Made by a program: the position numbers and the translations under genes
The notes under the pieces: model-generated
Databases searched by the model: none
What the model was told of the DNA's origin: nothing
What the model saw: the letters and a program-made list of their open reading frames with translations, nothing else
Assembly (NCBI RefSeq): GCF_035920445.1
Contig: NZ_CP109162.1
Coordinates: 2,604,001-2,668,000 of the forward strand
Direction of reading: 5' to 3'
DNA from: Nocardia sp. NBC_01730
GTDB taxonomy: Bacteria > Actinomycetota > Actinomycetes > Mycobacteriales > Mycobacteriaceae
DNA length: 64,000 nt
Shown: positions 9,335 to 19,258 of the stretch, piece after piece
Position numbering within the stretch: the stretch's first letter is position 1
Layout of the letters: the number at the start of each line of letters is the position of its first letter

Positions 9335-9417
9335 GACTCCACCTCGCTGGCGCTCGGCTCCGTCATGACCGAGCGATGCTCGGCCGTGCCGATTGTTCGC
9401 TCGCTGCGCTCGCTCAT
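9335..9417 (-). repeat. 83-bp coupling repeat, copy 1 (28-codon mini-ORF)
   Basis: The ATG at 9417 overlaps the pafB stop as ATGA. The unit encodes 28 residues beginning MSERSERTIGTAEHRS and ends at a TGA that overlaps the ATG of copy 2, again as ATGA. The palindrome CCGAGC-ATC-GCTCGG lies in its centre. The same unit occurs on the plus strand at 22021-22103. Confidence 0.82.
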
Positions 9418-10409
9418 GCCCGGACCTCCGTGTGGTCGAACACCGAACGCAGCCGGGCGATGACATCGGTCCTGAGCGCCTCGGGCGCGAGTACCACCGC
9501 GTCCGGCCCGAGACCGGTGATGAGCCGGGCCAGCCAGTCGCGGGAGCGGACCGGCAGCTGCACGACGGCGCCGGTGCGACCCCCGAGGCTGCGCTCGCCG
9601 GTGACCTGTCCGAGCCTGCGGATCTCCTGTCCGCGCCCGTCGGCGACCCACACCGTGGCCGAGCCACTAACCGGTGCCGTGCTGGTGACCTGGTCGACGA
9701 TCGCGCGCAGATCGACACCATCCGGCTTACGGACCGCATTGCGCGGGCCAGCGGCGGTCACGTCGTCGCCGATCCGGGACAGCCGGAAGCTGCGCACCGC
9801 AGCTCGATCCCGGTCATGCCCGACGAGATACCAACGGCCGTGGTGGGTGACCACACCCCACGGCTCGACGTCGCGCATCAAGTAGGGGGCGTTGATCGCG
9901 CCACGGTGCTCGAATCGAACGGCCTGGCCCGCGTCGATCGCGGCGAGAAGCTTGCCGAGCACCGGTTCCGAGCCGCGGGTGCGAGCCGGGACAGCTGGCA
10001 CCGAAGCCACCGCGGCGTCGGTCTCCACATGGATACCGGCCGCGCGCAATTTGAGCAGCGCACCCTCCGCCGCCGCGGCGAGCTCGGGCGATTCCCACAT
10101 CTGCACGGCCACCGCGACGGCGGCGGCCTCCTCGTCGGTCAGGTCGATATCGGGTAGTTCGTAGGCGTCCCGGTTGATCCGGTAGCCCTCGATCGTCGAG
10201 TACCGGCTCACCGGTCCGACCTCGAGCGGGATGCCCAGATCACGCAGTTCGTTCTTGTCCCGCTCGAACATCCGGCTGAACGCCTCGTCGCTGACGGAGT
10301 CCTCGTATCCCGCGACACTGTCCCGAATCCGCTCCGCGGTCAGGAACTGCCGGGTCGACAGCAGCGCGATGACCAGATTCATCAGCCGCTCGACCTTGGA
10401 TATCGCCAC
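9414..10409 (-). CDS. pafB: WYL-domain transcriptional regulator PafB
   Basis: A 331-residue partner of PafC, with an N-terminal HTH (KVERLMNLVIALLSTRQFLTAERIRD), WYL domain and C-terminal WCX region. The GTG at 10409 is chosen because family members begin at this SKVERLMNLV segment. An in-frame GTG 17 codons upstream (10460) is the alternative, and neither has a clear Shine-Dalgarno sequence. Its TGA overlaps the first ATG of the 83-bp repeat. The accessory-factor name is historical: in mycobacteria PafBC acts in the DNA-damage response, not in pupylation itself. Confidence 0.9.
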   Translation of the reverse strand: MAISKVERLMNLVIALLSTRQFLTAERIRDSVAGYEDSVSDEAFSRMFERDKNELRDLGIPLEVGPVSRYSTIEGYRINRDAYELPDIDLTDEEAAAVAVAVQMWESPELAAAAEGALLKLRAAGIHVETDAAVASVPAVPARTRGSEPVLGKLLAAIDAGQAVRFEHRGAINAPYLMRDVEPWGVVTHHGRWYLVGHDRDRAAVRSFRLSRIGDDVTAAGPRNAVRKPDGVDLRAIVDQVTSTAPVSGSATVWVADGRGQEIRRLGQVTGERSLGGRTGAVVQLPVRSRDWLARLITGLGPDAVVLAPEALRTDVIARLRSVFDHTEVRA

Positions 10410-10486
10410 CCGATAGAGGGTAATCGGCACCGCGCGGCGGCGCGCAATTCGGTCGGTCACAGCGTGCAGGCGGGCATCATCAAGAC

Positions 10487-10783
10487 ATGATCATCGCCTT
10501 CTCCGTAACTCCGCTCGGCACCGGCGTAGACGTCGGGCGAGCCGTCGCCGAAGCGGTCCGCGTGGTGCGCGCCAGTGGACTGCCCAATCGCACCGACGCC
10601 ATGTTCACCACGGTCGAGGGCGAATGGGACGAGGTGATGGGTGTGGTGAAGCAGGCAACCGACGCGATCCTCGCGGTCGCGCCGCGGTGCAGCCTGGTGC
10701 TGAAGGCCGACATCCGGCCGGGCGTCACCGATGCTATGACCGCGAAAGTCGAGAAGGTCGAGCAGTACCTGTCAGAGAAGTAG
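10487..10783 (+). CDS. MTH1187/YkoF-family thiamine-binding protein
   Basis: A 98-residue cytosolic protein of the DUF77/MTH1187 family with one ferredoxin-like domain, covering the whole family length ([20 protein letters not shown] to [11 protein letters not shown]). Related proteins bind thiamine or its pyrimidine moiety; the physiological role is not settled. It is divergent from pafB with about 77 bp between starts. No clear Shine-Dalgarno sequence precedes the ATG. Confidence 0.82.
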   Translation: MIIAFSVTPLGTGVDVGRAVAEAVRVVRASGLPNRTDAMFTTVEGEWDEVMGVVKQATDAILAVAPRCSLVLKADIRPGVTDAMTAKVEKVEQYLSEK

Positions 10784-11133
10784 CTTCCGACGCGGGACAC
10801 CCGACCCGATCATGAACTCGCCGCCTGTCGGCACAGCCCAGCCCCGCCCTCCGCCGCACGAACTCCGGCGATATCGCGGTGGATGAATGCTGCAAGGGTC
10901 GCTCGCCAGATGCCGACAACGGCCCGAACGTAGACACTGGTCAAGACGTCGCGCAACGCCGACTCGGCGCCCTCGCGATAGCCACGACGCCGATATAGAC
11001 CAAGATCACGGCAACGACTGCATGGTCCTGAACACAAACCCGAACTGACCGTAACCGCACTCTCAACCACGTCGAGTGCGAGTCTGACGAGCACCGTTCG
11101 CGGCCCGGAGGCGCGGCAAATCCAACACAGCTC
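10784..11133. other. 350 nt without a recognisable gene
   Basis: The gap between the thiamine-binding gene and the pafA stop. A 94-codon minus-strand frame exists (11094-10810) but has no family resemblance or ribosome binding site. I see no hairpin with a clear terminator shape. Confidence 0.5.
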
Positions 11134-12492
11134 TCACATCGACGCGATGAGGCGGTCCACGCGCTCGTCGACCGAGCGGAACGGGTCCTTGCACAGCACA
11201 GTGCGCTGCGCCTGGTCGTTCAGCTTCAGATGCACCCAGTCGACCGTGAAGTCGCGACCCGCCTCCTGAGCGGCGGTGATGAAGTCACCGCGCAGTTTGG
11301 CCCTGGTGGTCTGCGGCGGGGTGTCCACTGCGGTGTCCACGGCCTCGTCCTCGGTGACCCGCTTGGCCAGGCCCTTGCGCTGCAGCAGGTCGAAGACGCC
11401 GCGTCCGCGCTTGATGTCGTGGTAGGCCAGATCCAACTGAGCGATCTTCGGATCGGACAGCTCCATGCCGTAACGGTCCTGATAGCGCTGGAACAGCTTG
11501 CGCTTGATCACCCAGTCGATCTCGGTGTCGACCTTGGCGAAGTCCTGTGCCTCCACCGCGTCCAGGGTGCGCCCCCACAGGTCGACCACCTGATCGATCT
11601 GGGGATCGCGGTCGCGGTTGCGCAGGTGCTCCACCGCGCGGGCGTAGTACTCGCGCTGAATGTCCAGGGCGCTGGCCTGCCTGCCGCCGGCCAAGCGCAC
11701 CGGGCGGCGGCCGGTCAGGTCGTGGCTGACCTCGCGGATCGCTCGGATCGGGTTGTCCAGGGCGAAATCGCGGAACGAGACGCCCGCCTCGATCATCTCC
11801 AGCACCAGCGCGGCCGTGCCGACCTTGAGCATGGTGGTGGTCTCGGACATATTGGAGTCGCCAACGATCACGTGCAGGCGGCGGTATTTCTCCGCGTCCG
11901 CGTGTGGCTCGTCACGCGTGTTGATGATCGGGCGCGAGCGGGTGGTCGCCGAGGAGACGCCCTCCCAGATGTGCTCGGCGCGCTGCGAGAGGCAGAAGGT
12001 GGCGGCCTTCGGCGTCTGCAGCACCTTGCCCGCCCCACAGATCAGCTGGCGGGTGACCAGGAACGGCAGCAGCACGTCCGAGATCCGGGAGAACTCGCCT
12101 GCGCGGACCACGAGGAAGTTCTCGTGGCAGCCGTAGGAGTTGCCTGCCGAGTCGGTGTTGTTCTTGAACAAGTAGATGTCGCCGCCGATACCTTCTTCGG
12201 CCAGACGCTGCTCGGCGTCGATCAGCAACTCTTCGAGGACCCGCTCGCCTGCTCGGTCGTGGGTCACCAACTGTGCCAGGCTGTCGCATTCCGCGGTCGC
12301 GTACTCCGGGTGCGACCCGACATCGAGGTAGAGCCGAGCACCGTTGCGGAGGAACACGTTCGAGCTACGGCCCCAGGACACCACCCGGCGGAACAGATAC
12401 CGGGCCACCTCGTCGGGGGACAGCCGACGGTGACCGTGGAAGGTGCATGTCACACCGAACTCGGTCTCGATCCCCATGATTCGTCGCTGCAC
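11134..12492 (-). CDS. pafA: Pup--protein ligase PafA
   Basis: ATP-dependent ligase that forms an isopeptide bond between the C-terminal Glu of Pup and substrate lysines. The 452-residue length matches the family. It has the carboxylate-amine-ligase core starting MGIETEFG, the Dop/PafA block [25 protein letters not shown], and the C-terminal PafA domain. Start is GTG at 12492 ([12 protein letters not shown]), the same as mycobacterial PafA, with a TAATGT box 7 nt upstream. It lies downstream of prcA. Its homologue Dop is encoded in the same block. Confidence 0.97.
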   Translation of the reverse strand: MQRRIMGIETEFGVTCTFHGHRRLSPDEVARYLFRRVVSWGRSSNVFLRNGARLYLDVGSHPEYATAECDSLAQLVTHDRAGERVLEELLIDAEQRLAEEGIGGDIYLFKNNTDSAGNSYGCHENFLVVRAGEFSRISDVLLPFLVTRQLICGAGKVLQTPKAATFCLSQRAEHIWEGVSSATTRSRPIINTRDEPHADAEKYRRLHVIVGDSNMSETTTMLKVGTAALVLEMIEAGVSFRDFALDNPIRAIREVSHDLTGRRPVRLAGGRQASALDIQREYYARAVEHLRNRDRDPQIDQVVDLWGRTLDAVEAQDFAKVDTEIDWVIKRKLFQRYQDRYGMELSDPKIAQLDLAYHDIKRGRGVFDLLQRKGLAKRVTEDEAVDTAVDTPPQTTRAKLRGDFITAAQEAGRDFTVDWVHLKLNDQAQRTVLCKDPFRSVDERVDRLIASM

Positions 12493-12499
12493 ACTATCG

Positions 12500-12505
12500 A
12501 CATTA
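12500..12505 (-). promoter_or_regulatory. pafA: Predicted leaderless -10 box of pafA
   Basis: TAATGT on the minus strand, 7 nt before the GTG, with no ribosome binding site. It gives pafA a promoter separate from the pup-prcB-prcA operon, from which it is separated by 229 nt. Confidence 0.5.
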
Positions 12506-12721
12506 CAGCCATGTCATGGACTTGCGTGGTTCAGCGAACAACCCGGATGCATACGTCTTCGCAACGATTTGGCCCGCTTTGTCGGAATTCGTACGGTTGA
12601 ACCGGTACTTCCACCGAAGGATGCACACCCCGGATACGGACCAGGACACGACGGCACGGCCCGCGAACAAGGCGCCGTCGACGCGTCGTTCACGGACCGT
12701 GGAACTCGGCCGCCGGGCGGT

Positions 12722-13501
12722 TCACTCCGCCTTCGGAGCGTCCTCCGCCGGGGATTCCTCGTCCTTCGACTCCGGCTCACCTGCCGCCTTCGCCGGGCTC
12801 AGCAACCGCTCGAGCGCGGTATCGGTGACCCGCCGGAACGCCCGGCGCGGCCGCGCCTGCTCCAGCGTGGCCACCTCGAGTGAGCTCACGCCCAGCACCC
12901 GCTTCTCCTTCTCGGTGCCCTCCGGCACGCCCGCCTGCAGCGCGCGCACCGCGACACCGACCGCGGAGGCCAGGTCGAGACCCGGCTTGTAGGAGGCCTT
13001 CAGTGCGGTGACGATCGGCTCGGTCGTTCCGCCCATCACCACGAACTCGCGCTCGTCCACGATCGACCCGTCGAAGGTGATCCGGTACAGCACCGACCGC
13101 GCTGCCTGTTCCGGATAGCCGACCTCGGCCACGCAGATCTCCACCTCGTAAGGCTTGAGCTGGTCGGTGAAGATCGAGCCCAGGGTCTGCGCGTAGGCGT
13201 TGGCCAGGGCGCGGCCGGTGACATCGCGGCGGTCGTACTGGTAACCGCGGATGTCGGCCTGCAGGATGCCGCCCCTGCGCAGGTTCTCGAACTCGTTGTA
13301 CTTGCCGACCGCGGCGAACCCGACCCGGTCATAGAGCTCACTCACCTTGTGCAGCGTCGCGGACGGATTCTCCGCGACGAACAGCACGCCCTTGTCGTAG
13401 GCCAGCACCACGACACTGCGACCTCGACCGATTCCCTTTCGCGCGAGCTCGGTCTTGTCGCGCATGATCTGCTCGGCCGACGCGTAGTACGGCAGTGTCA
13501 T
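12722..13501 (-). CDS. prcA: 20S proteasome alpha subunit
   Basis: The 259-residue alpha subunit that forms the gated outer rings of the 20S core and docks the Mpa hexamer. Typical alpha features: [26 protein letters not shown]-terminal gate helix region and [16 protein letters not shown]. The acidic C-terminal tail is rich in Glu, Asp and Lys. It starts 2 nt after the prcB stop, so the two are co-translated. Confidence 0.97.
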   Translation of the reverse strand: MTLPYYASAEQIMRDKTELARKGIGRGRSVVVLAYDKGVLFVAENPSATLHKVSELYDRVGFAAVGKYNEFENLRRGGILQADIRGYQYDRRDVTGRALANAYAQTLGSIFTDQLKPYEVEICVAEVGYPEQAARSVLYRITFDGSIVDEREFVVMGGTTEPIVTALKASYKPGLDLASAVGVAVRALQAGVPEGTEKEKRVLGVSSLEVATLEQARPRRAFRRVTDTALERLLSPAKAAGEPESKDEESPAEDAPKAE

Positions 13502-13503
13502 AC

Positions 13504-14358
13504 TCAGGCGCTCCCTTCTTCGGCGGCCTCACGGTCGGAGATGATCCCGCGGGTGATCTCCGCCAGCCGTGACTCGGTCACCTCGACCGCGCCCTCGTCA
13601 TCGACAACAATCGCCGTCGGGAAGATGCCACGCAGCAGGTCCGGACCGCCCGTCGCGGTATCGTCGTCAGCCGCGTCGAACAGCGACTCGACGGCGATGC
13701 GCAGCGCACGGTCCTGGTCGATTCCCTTGGCGTACAACTTCTTCAGCGCGGACTTCGCGAACACCGAGCCGGAACCAACCGCGGCGTAGCCGAACCTCTC
13801 CTCACTGCGTCCACCCACCACATCGAATGACACGATGCGGCCCGCCTTGTCCGGATCGGCGGCGTCGAGTTCGTAGCCGACCAACATCGGCACCACCGCG
13901 AGACCCTGCAGGGCCGCGGGCAAGTTCTCTCGCACCATCTTCGACAGCTTGTTCGCCTTGCCGTCGAAGGTCAGCGACACGCCCTCGAGTTTCTCGTAGT
14001 GCTCCAGCTCCACCGCGAAGATCCGCACCAGCTCCACGGCCATCCCCGCGGTACCGGCGATGCCGGCCGCGGAGTAGCTGTCGGTGATGAAGACCTTCTC
14101 GATGTCCCGGCTGGCCAACAGGTTCCCCTGCGTGGCGCGCCGGTCACCGGCAATCAGCACACCGCCGCGGTAGCTGACTGCGACGATGGTCGTGCCGTGC
14201 GGAGCGATGTCCTTCGCGGAAGTGCCGCCGGAAATTCCGGCGGCACCTGGCCCGAACCTGCTGGAAGGCAACAGATCCGGAGCATGCGCGCGCAAGTGTT
14301 CGGAGAAGGAAGAGAGGGCGTACCCCAAGTGGAGACGCGAGGGGTCACCTACGGTCAC
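13504..14358 (-). CDS. prcB: 20S proteasome beta subunit (Thr protease)
   Basis: The 284-residue catalytic subunit. A 55-residue propeptide precedes the nucleophile Thr56 in [12 protein letters not shown]; autocleavage after Gly exposes it. GDRRAT and ASRDIEKVF follow as in family members. The GTG start overlaps the pup stop by four bases (GTGA), so translation is coupled and Pup and the protease are made together. Confidence 0.97.
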   Translation of the reverse strand: MTVGDPSRLHLGYALSSFSEHLRAHAPDLLPSSRFGPGAAGISGGTSAKDIAPHGTTIVAVSYRGGVLIAGDRRATQGNLLASRDIEKVFITDSYSAAGIAGTAGMAVELVRIFAVELEHYEKLEGVSLTFDGKANKLSKMVRENLPAALQGLAVVPMLVGYELDAADPDKAGRIVSFDVVGGRSEERFGYAAVGSGSVFAKSALKKLYAKGIDQDRALRIAVESLFDAADDDTATGGPDLLRGIFPTAIVVDDEGAVEVTESRLAEITRGIISDREAAEEGSA

Positions 14359-14549
14359 TGGCCGCCTTTCTGGACGTACGCACGAACGAAGTCTTCGGCG
14401 TTCTCCTCGAGTACGTCATCAATCTCGTCGAGCAGGTCGTCGGTATCCTCCGCCAGCTTTTCGCGGCGCTCCTGACCCGCGGCGTCGACACCATCCGGGC
14501 CCTCGTCCTCGTCGCCGCCCCCGGCGCGCTTGGTCTGCTCTTGTGCCAT
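14355..14549 (-). CDS. pup: Prokaryotic ubiquitin-like protein Pup
   Basis: A 64-residue disordered tag protein with the coiled-coil-forming Mpa-binding segment (about 22-50, rich in Glu, Asp and Leu) and a C-terminal GGQ. Because the last residue is Gln, Dop must deamidate it to Glu before PafA can ligate it. Its stop codon overlaps the prcB start. A GAGG element lies about 8 nt before the ATG. Confidence 0.97.
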   Translation of the reverse strand: MAQEQTKRAGGGDEDEGPDGVDAAGQERREKLAEDTDDLLDEIDDVLEENAEDFVRAYVQKGGQ

Positions 14550-14726
14550 CGCAGCCGACCTCCTCTGTCCTCATCATGACCGGAGCCCATCTGAGCACGG
14601 CTCCGATCATGAGCAATGTCCGTGCTCGTCCTTCAACACTACCCAGCGACACCGACACTGTGTCTAATTTGCGACGCCCTGTGTTTATGGCCGCGCCTGC
14701 GACGCGGCGGGCGGTAGAACGAAACC

Positions 14727-16226
14727 CTATGTGGTGAGCTGTTCTACCAGGTCGGCAGCGGTGTCGACACCGTCGAGCAGCTTTCCGACGTGCGCTTTGG
14801 TGCCGCGACGCGGCTCGAGCGTGGGGATGCGGACCAGTGAGTCGCCGCCCAGATCGAAGATCACCGAGTCCCAGCTCGCCGCGGCGATATCGGCGCCGAA
14901 ACGGCGCAGGCATTCGCCGCGGAAATATGCGCGGGTGTCGGTGGGCGGGTTGGTCATGGCGTCCAAGACCTGCTGCTCGTTGATCAACCGCTTCATCGAG
15001 CCGCGCGCGACCAGGCGGTTGTAGAGGCCCTTGTCCAGGCGCACGTCGGAATACTGCAGGTCCATCAGGTGCAGCTTGGGCGCCGCCCAGCCGAGGCCCT
15101 CCCGGCTGCGCATACCCTCGAGCAGACGTAGCTTGGCGGGCCAGTCGAGCAAGCTCGCGCACTCCATCGGGTCGCGCTCGAGCAGGTCGAGGACCATCGC
15201 CCAGTTCTCGATGATGTCCTGGACGCGCTTGTCGTCGTTGCCCGTGCGATCCACGAACTTGACCACCCGGTCCAGGTAGACGCGCTGCAGCGCGAGACCG
15301 GTGAGCTCGCGGCCGTCGGCGAGCGCGACGATGGCCCGCAGGGTCGGGTCGTGGCTGATCGCGTGCACCGCGGTGACCGGGCGGGCAAGCTGCAGGTCGG
15401 ACAAGTCCTCCCCCGCCTCGATCAGGTCGAGGACCAAGGCGGTGGTGCCGACCTTGAGGTAGGTCGACATCTCGGCCAGGTTGGCATCACCGATGATGAC
15501 GTGCAGCCTGCGGTACTTGTCCGCGTCGGCGTGCGGTTCATCCCGAGTGTTGATGATGCCGCGCTTGAGCGTGGTCTCCAGGCCGACCTCGACCTCGATG
15601 TAGTCGGAGCGCTGGGACAGCTGGAAGCCCGCATGGTCTCCGGACTGGCCGATGCCGACCCGGCCGGAGCCGCAAATCACCTGGCGGGACACGAAGAACG
15701 GGGTGAGCCCCACGATGATCTGGTTGAACGGGGTGTCGCGGCTCATCAGATAGTTCTCGTGGGTGCCGTAAGAGGCGCCCTTGCCGTCGACGTTGTTCTT
15801 GTACAGCTGCAGTCGCGGGGCCCCTGGCACGCTCGAGGCGTGCCGTGCGGCGGCCTCCATCACCCGCTCGCCTGCCTTATCCCAGATCACCGCGTCCAAG
15901 GGGTCGGTGACCTCCGGCGCGGAGTATTCGGGGTGAGCGTGGTCGACGTAGAGCCGGGCGCCATTGGTGAGAATCATGTTGGCCGCGCCGACCTCATCGG
16001 CATCGATCACGGGCGCGGGCCCATTCATCCGGCTCAGGTCGAATCCGCGCGCGTCACGCAGCGGCGACTCCACCTCGTAGTCCCAGCGGGTGCGCTTCGC
16101 ACGCGGCACGCCCTCGGCCGCGGCGTACGCGAGAACCGCCTGCGTGGAGGTGAGGATCGGGTTGGCCGACGGCTCGGTAGGGGTCGCGATGCCGTACTCG
16201 ACCTCGATTCCGATGATGCGCTGCAT
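14727..16226 (-). CDS. dop: Pup deamidase/depupylase Dop
   Basis: A 499-residue PafA homologue that deamidates Pup-Gln and removes Pup from substrates. It begins [16 protein letters not shown] and has the block [23 protein letters not shown] corresponding to PafA's active-site strand, plus a family insertion after it. The ATG at 16226 is chosen by family length and the TAGGCT box 7 nt upstream; the frame stays open another 75 codons, into the tnpB end. It is first in the dop-pup-prcB-prcA order, 177 nt upstream of pup. Confidence 0.96.
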   Translation of the reverse strand: MQRIIGIEVEYGIATPTEPSANPILTSTQAVLAYAAAEGVPRAKRTRWDYEVESPLRDARGFDLSRMNGPAPVIDADEVGAANMILTNGARLYVDHAHPEYSAPEVTDPLDAVIWDKAGERVMEAAARHASSVPGAPRLQLYKNNVDGKGASYGTHENYLMSRDTPFNQIIVGLTPFFVSRQVICGSGRVGIGQSGDHAGFQLSQRSDYIEVEVGLETTLKRGIINTRDEPHADADKYRRLHVIIGDANLAEMSTYLKVGTTALVLDLIEAGEDLSDLQLARPVTAVHAISHDPTLRAIVALADGRELTGLALQRVYLDRVVKFVDRTGNDDKRVQDIIENWAMVLDLLERDPMECASLLDWPAKLRLLEGMRSREGLGWAAPKLHLMDLQYSDVRLDKGLYNRLVARGSMKRLINEQQVLDAMTNPPTDTRAYFRGECLRRFGADIAAASWDSVIFDLGGDSLVRIPTLEPRRGTKAHVGKLLDGVDTAADLVEQLTT

Positions 16227-16233
16227 GGTGTCG

Positions 16234-16239
16234 AGCCTA
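16234..16239 (-). promoter_or_regulatory. dop: Predicted leaderless -10 box of dop
   Basis: TAGGCT on the minus strand, 7 nt before the ATG, no ribosome binding site. It lies about 110 nt from the predicted right end of the tnpB unit, so the insertion left this promoter intact. Confidence 0.55.
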
Positions 16240-16349
16240 GGCGACGCACCCGGCCGCACCCGTCGCGACCGGCGGAGTCCAAATGTCATACCGCAGGTGG
16301 TACTTCCGGAGGACCCCTCTCGCGCAGGTCGACGCGATAGTCGGTACTT

Positions 16350-16480
16350 AACGGTTCTCCTGCCTGAAGGTAGGGAGATTTCCAGCTCAGACTGCAACCG
16401 CACCGACATCCCCGGAAGGAGGTCGATCCGCTTGTCTGATGTCCTCGACACTGTTATGGCCCCGTTCTGCCGTAGCCAGA
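16350..16480 (-). ncRNA. Predicted omega-RNA (reRNA) at the 3' end of tnpB
   Basis: Nine nt after the tnpB stop is a hairpin (16356-16378), TCTCC-CTACC-TTCA-GGCAG-GAGA, of the form that ends omega-RNAs in IS200/IS605-type elements. In such elements the RNA overlaps the 3' part of tnpB and the guide lies directly beyond the element's end. The 5' limit is a guess and the exact right end is not determined; only the hairpin is seen directly. Confidence 0.4.
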
Positions 16481-17541
16481 ATCACTCGGGCAGCGTTACG
16501 GTCGCGGGTGTCGGTATGACCGCATTCCCCGCACCGGAACCTTCGTTCACCGAGTTCGAGTCGCTGCTTGGCTCTCGCGAAACAACCCGAACACGTCATC
16601 GTCGTGTACGCGGGCCGAACCAACACCACCCTCCGGCCGGCCCGCCGAGCCCGTTCGATCAACTCTCGTTTCGCCGCACCGATAGCGGCATCGGCCGACT
16701 TACGGGCCATCGTCGACCTCGCCAAGAACACTGGTGTGAAGTCCTCGACCGCGATCAAGTCATGAGCCTGCACAACCCGCTTCGCCCACACCCGCGAATC
16801 GTGCCGGGTTTGACGCATCGCCTTCTTCGCCAGCCTCGCGGCCTGCCGCTTCGCGTCCACATAACCCCTGGACTGCGGCCTACTCTTGCGGTAGCGGCGC
16901 GCCATCTTCCGTTGCGCCTTCGCCAACTCGGCGGCACACCGCTTCCGATGCCCCAGATACGGCAGGTCGAACGCCGGATCACTCGCGGTCGCGGTCGTGG
17001 CGACACCCCAATCGATCCCGACACCACCCTCAGCGCGGGGCATGGCTTCGACCGCCCGGCGCACAACGAACGACGCGTACCAATGGCCCAGGCAATCCCG
17101 GTACACCCGAACCGAAGTCGGCTCGGACGGAAGCTCACGCGACCAGACCACCGGAATCGTGACGCCCTTCGGCAGCACGAGGCGTCGGTCCTTGATGCCG
17201 AATCCCCGAGTGGTGTATTCCAGCGACGGCAACGTGTTCTTCCGGGCCTTGATCCTCGGTTTGCGGCGTCCCTTCACCTTGAACGAGTGATCCGAGGATT
17301 GCGCGTATCCGCGAAGCGCCTGTTGTTGGACGACCTGGGAGCCCTCGCGCAGCCATGGGAGTTTCGTGCGGGCGTCGGTGAGCAGTTTCCCCAGCTTCGC
17401 GAGCGTCGGCTTGGCACCCGATTTCTGTTGGTGGACGGCCTCATTCCACAACCACCGACACCGCCCCCACTCGGCCAGAAGCGCCGCTTCGGCGGTGGCA
17501 CCCGGCCGAAGCCGGTACGTGTACCGCACCACCTCATCCAC
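16387..17541 (-). CDS. tnpB: IS200/IS605-family TnpB RNA-guided nuclease (no tnpA)
   Basis: A 384-residue TnpB. The N-terminal HTH/OrfB region opens [10 protein letters not shown]; the RuvC-like triad is complete at Asp177 (GIDWGV), Glu266 (IAVEDF) and Asp347 (DRNAA); the zinc finger is CSGC/CGEC (317, 320, 337, 340). TnpB proteins are omega-RNA-guided DNA nucleases that help their element persist. No tnpA transposase is nearby, so it could move only in trans or is domesticated. It sits between dop and a Nudix gene and is absent from this place in mycobacteria. The GTG start is weakly supported; no strong ribosome binding site is visible. Confidence 0.9.
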   Translation of the reverse strand: MDEVVRYTYRLRPGATAEAALLAEWGRCRWLWNEAVHQQKSGAKPTLAKLGKLLTDARTKLPWLREGSQVVQQQALRGYAQSSDHSFKVKGRRKPRIKARKNTLPSLEYTTRGFGIKDRRLVLPKGVTIPVVWSRELPSEPTSVRVYRDCLGHWYASFVVRRAVEAMPRAEGGVGIDWGVATTATASDPAFDLPYLGHRKRCAAELAKAQRKMARRYRKSRPQSRGYVDAKRQAARLAKKAMRQTRHDSRVWAKRVVQAHDLIAVEDFTPVFLARSTMARKSADAAIGAAKRELIERARRAGRRVVLVRPAYTTMTCSGCFARAKQRLELGERRFRCGECGHTDTRDRNAARVILATAERGHNSVEDIRQADRPPSGDVGAVAV

Positions 17542-17753
17542 ACACGCACTCTATCCAGGAGCACCGACATGCCCCAACGACGACACCTCTTCCTCCGCCG
17601 CCTGAACGCGACGGTATCCGAGATGAAATCCCGATGACCGAATCGATCGCCGATCTCCGCGCGGATACCCAGGTGCGGCACCGCGTGCCGGAACCGACAA
17701 CGCCCCCCGTACCCACCCGATTGGTCGCATCGAAGAGAGCCCCGGGGGGCCGC

Positions 17754-17759
17754 TACCGT
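17754..17759 (+). promoter_or_regulatory. Predicted leaderless -10 box of the Nudix gene
   Basis: TACCGT lies 6 nt before the GTG at 17766. It is the main reason for choosing that start over the ATG at 17634. Confidence 0.5.
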
Positions 17760-17765
17760 CGTTTC

Positions 17766-18338
17766 GTGACACTCGCCGACCGCTACCCTCTGCTGCACAT
17801 GCCGACACATTGGGTATGGGGCGGTCTGGACGCCCGATTCTCCACCGAGCTCCCGCCCGACGGACTGGTCACCAACGTCCATGTGGTCTGCTTCGTCGGC
17901 GACGAGATCGTGCTCTGCCGCGACGATCGCGACATCTGGCTGGTTCCCGGTGGCACCAGGGAGCGCGGCGAGTCCGTCGACGAATGCGTCGGCAGGGAGT
18001 TGCGGGAGGAGGCGGGCGCACGACCGGTCGGCCCGATTCGATGGCTCGGCGCCCACCACGCCACCAGCAATCGCCCGGCACCGTACCGCGAGTGGCAGCC
18101 GCACCCGCACAAGGCGTGGCTCTGGTGCGCCGCCGATGTGGTGCTCGACTCCGCACCGACCAACCCCGACGACGCCGAACAAATCCTCGAGGTTCGGACT
18201 TTCCCGGTCGCGGAGGCGATGCGTCGCGCAGGCACGGACGGCGGCCACATGACCGAACTGGTCGCACTGGCCGTCGAAGTCCATCGCCCCGGATTCCGGC
18301 TCGAACCAGCACGATCCGCCCCGGAACCGCCCGCTTGA
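17766..18338 (+). CDS. Nudix hydrolase
   Basis: A 190-residue hydrolase of nucleoside-diphosphate-linked compounds; the substrate cannot be read from sequence. The Nudix box is complete: GGTRERGESVDECVGRELRE followed by EAGA. A Trp-rich segment (THWVWGGLDARF) precedes the fold. The start is GTG at 17766 because of the -10 box. The frame stays open 44 codons upstream to an ATG at 17634, but that stretch is Pro/Thr-rich with poor codon use. It lies next to the tnpB insertion. Confidence 0.8.
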   Translation: MTLADRYPLLHMPTHWVWGGLDARFSTELPPDGLVTNVHVVCFVGDEIVLCRDDRDIWLVPGGTRERGESVDECVGRELREEAGARPVGPIRWLGAHHATSNRPAPYREWQPHPHKAWLWCAADVVLDSAPTNPDDAEQILEVRTFPVAEAMRRAGTDGGHMTELVALAVEVHRPGFRLEPARSAPEPPA

Positions 18339-18461
18339 TCGCGGGCCGAGATCCATGATCAGGCCGGATGCCTGGTCGCGCGCTCAGCAACGTCTCTCTG
18401 CGCGCAAGCTGTAGCGCTCCGGCCGAATCCTCGCCGGACCCGTCGGGGCCGTCGGGCTACG

Positions 18462-18497
18462 TACATGGCGGCCTCGCGGTACATGGCGGCCTCGCGC
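18462..18497. repeat. 18-bp tandem duplication (2 copies)
   Basis: TACATGGCGGCCTCGCGG is followed directly by TACATGGCGGCCTCGCGC, 17 of 18 identical, with no gene around it. The unit length is a multiple of three, which could mean a lost coding region, but no protein family is recognisable. Confidence 0.7.
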
Positions 18498-18738
18498 TCC
18501 GGCGATTCCGGTGTCATAGCGGCGCCTCGCAGTGCCTGGCGACCAGACGTCCCACAGGGCGGCGTGTGGGCGCCGGCGCGGTCGACAACCTCCTGCGTGG
18601 GCAGCACCCGGAGGCGGCGGCTCTGAACGGACGAGCACCCGGCGGATACCGGGCGATCACTGCGAGCACTATGCGTGGCGCTCGGCTCTGGAACCCCGAT
18701 CCGCCGCCAGGCCCCGCCCACCATTCCCGCTGCTGGGG

Positions 18739-18744
18739 CAGAAT
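18739..18744 (+). promoter_or_regulatory. Predicted leaderless -10 box of the DUF427 gene
   Basis: CAGAAT lies 6 nt before the ATG at 18751. The same box and spacing precede the MocR gene at 36764. Confidence 0.4.
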
Positions 18745-18750
18745 CGGGGT

Positions 18751-19038
18751 ATGGCAACGGCAACCTGGCACGGCCGCGTCCTCGCGACCAGCGACGACAC
18801 CCTCGTCGTCGAAGGCAACCACTACTTCCCACCGGACTCGGTGCACTCCGAGTTCTTCCAGTCCTCCGACACCAACACGGTCTGCCCCTGGAAGGGCACC
18901 GCGAGCTACTACACCGTGGTGGTCGACGGCGAATCCAACCCGGACGCCGCCTGGTACTACCCCGACCCGAAACCCGAGGCGGCCCAGATAAAGAACTACG
19001 TCGCCTTTTGGCGCGACATCGACGTCACCGACAGCTGA
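18751..19038 (+). CDS. DUF427 domain protein
   Basis: A 95-residue single-domain protein of the small DUF427 family, function unknown. The body shows family blocks: ATSDDTLVVEGNHYFPPDSV, CPWKGTASYYTVVVDG and AWYYPDPKPEA. Actinobacteria often carry several copies. It stands alone, with 220 nt before the next gene. Confidence 0.85.
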   Translation: MATATWHGRVLATSDDTLVVEGNHYFPPDSVHSEFFQSSDTNTVCPWKGTASYYTVVVDGESNPDAAWYYPDPKPEAAQIKNYVAFWRDIDVTDS

Positions 19039-19258
19039 CCCGAGCAGAGTCCTGGATTCATGGAGTCGATGCGGTAACCCGATGAGAGTCGAGGTGCCGC
19101 ATGGTTCCGCCGCATCGGCATGGACCTGGCGGATCCTGGCCGCGGTGACCTCGTCCCGGGTATCAGCGGCGGCGATCGGCAAAGTGCGACTGCCGCGGCG
19201 TCGAAAAGGCTAGTCTCGTCGGAGGATCCAGCGAGAGTGCGTCAGCCGGGAGCATCCG

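Larger units (their letters stand above)
18339..18750. other. 412 nt without a recognisable gene
   Basis: Contains one 18-bp tandem duplication and the promoter of the DUF427 gene at its right end. Open frames cross it on both strands, but none resembles a known family or has a ribosome binding site. Confidence 0.5.

Noticed and set aside
10810..11094. 94-codon frame between the thiamine-binding gene and pafA
   Set aside because: No ribosome binding site, no domain, no neighbour support.
11230..12600. Long frame antisense to pafA
   Set aside because: The same GC-driven artefact; pafA is unmistakable and covers the same bases.
15351..16340. Long plus-strand frame antisense to dop
   Set aside because: No recognisable domains; dop occupies the other strand with full-length homology.
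17634..17765. Longer N-terminus for the first Nudix protein (ATG at 17634)
   Set aside because: The extra 44 residues are Pro/Thr-rich with rare codons, and a -10 box lies inside this stretch 6 nt before the GTG at 17766.
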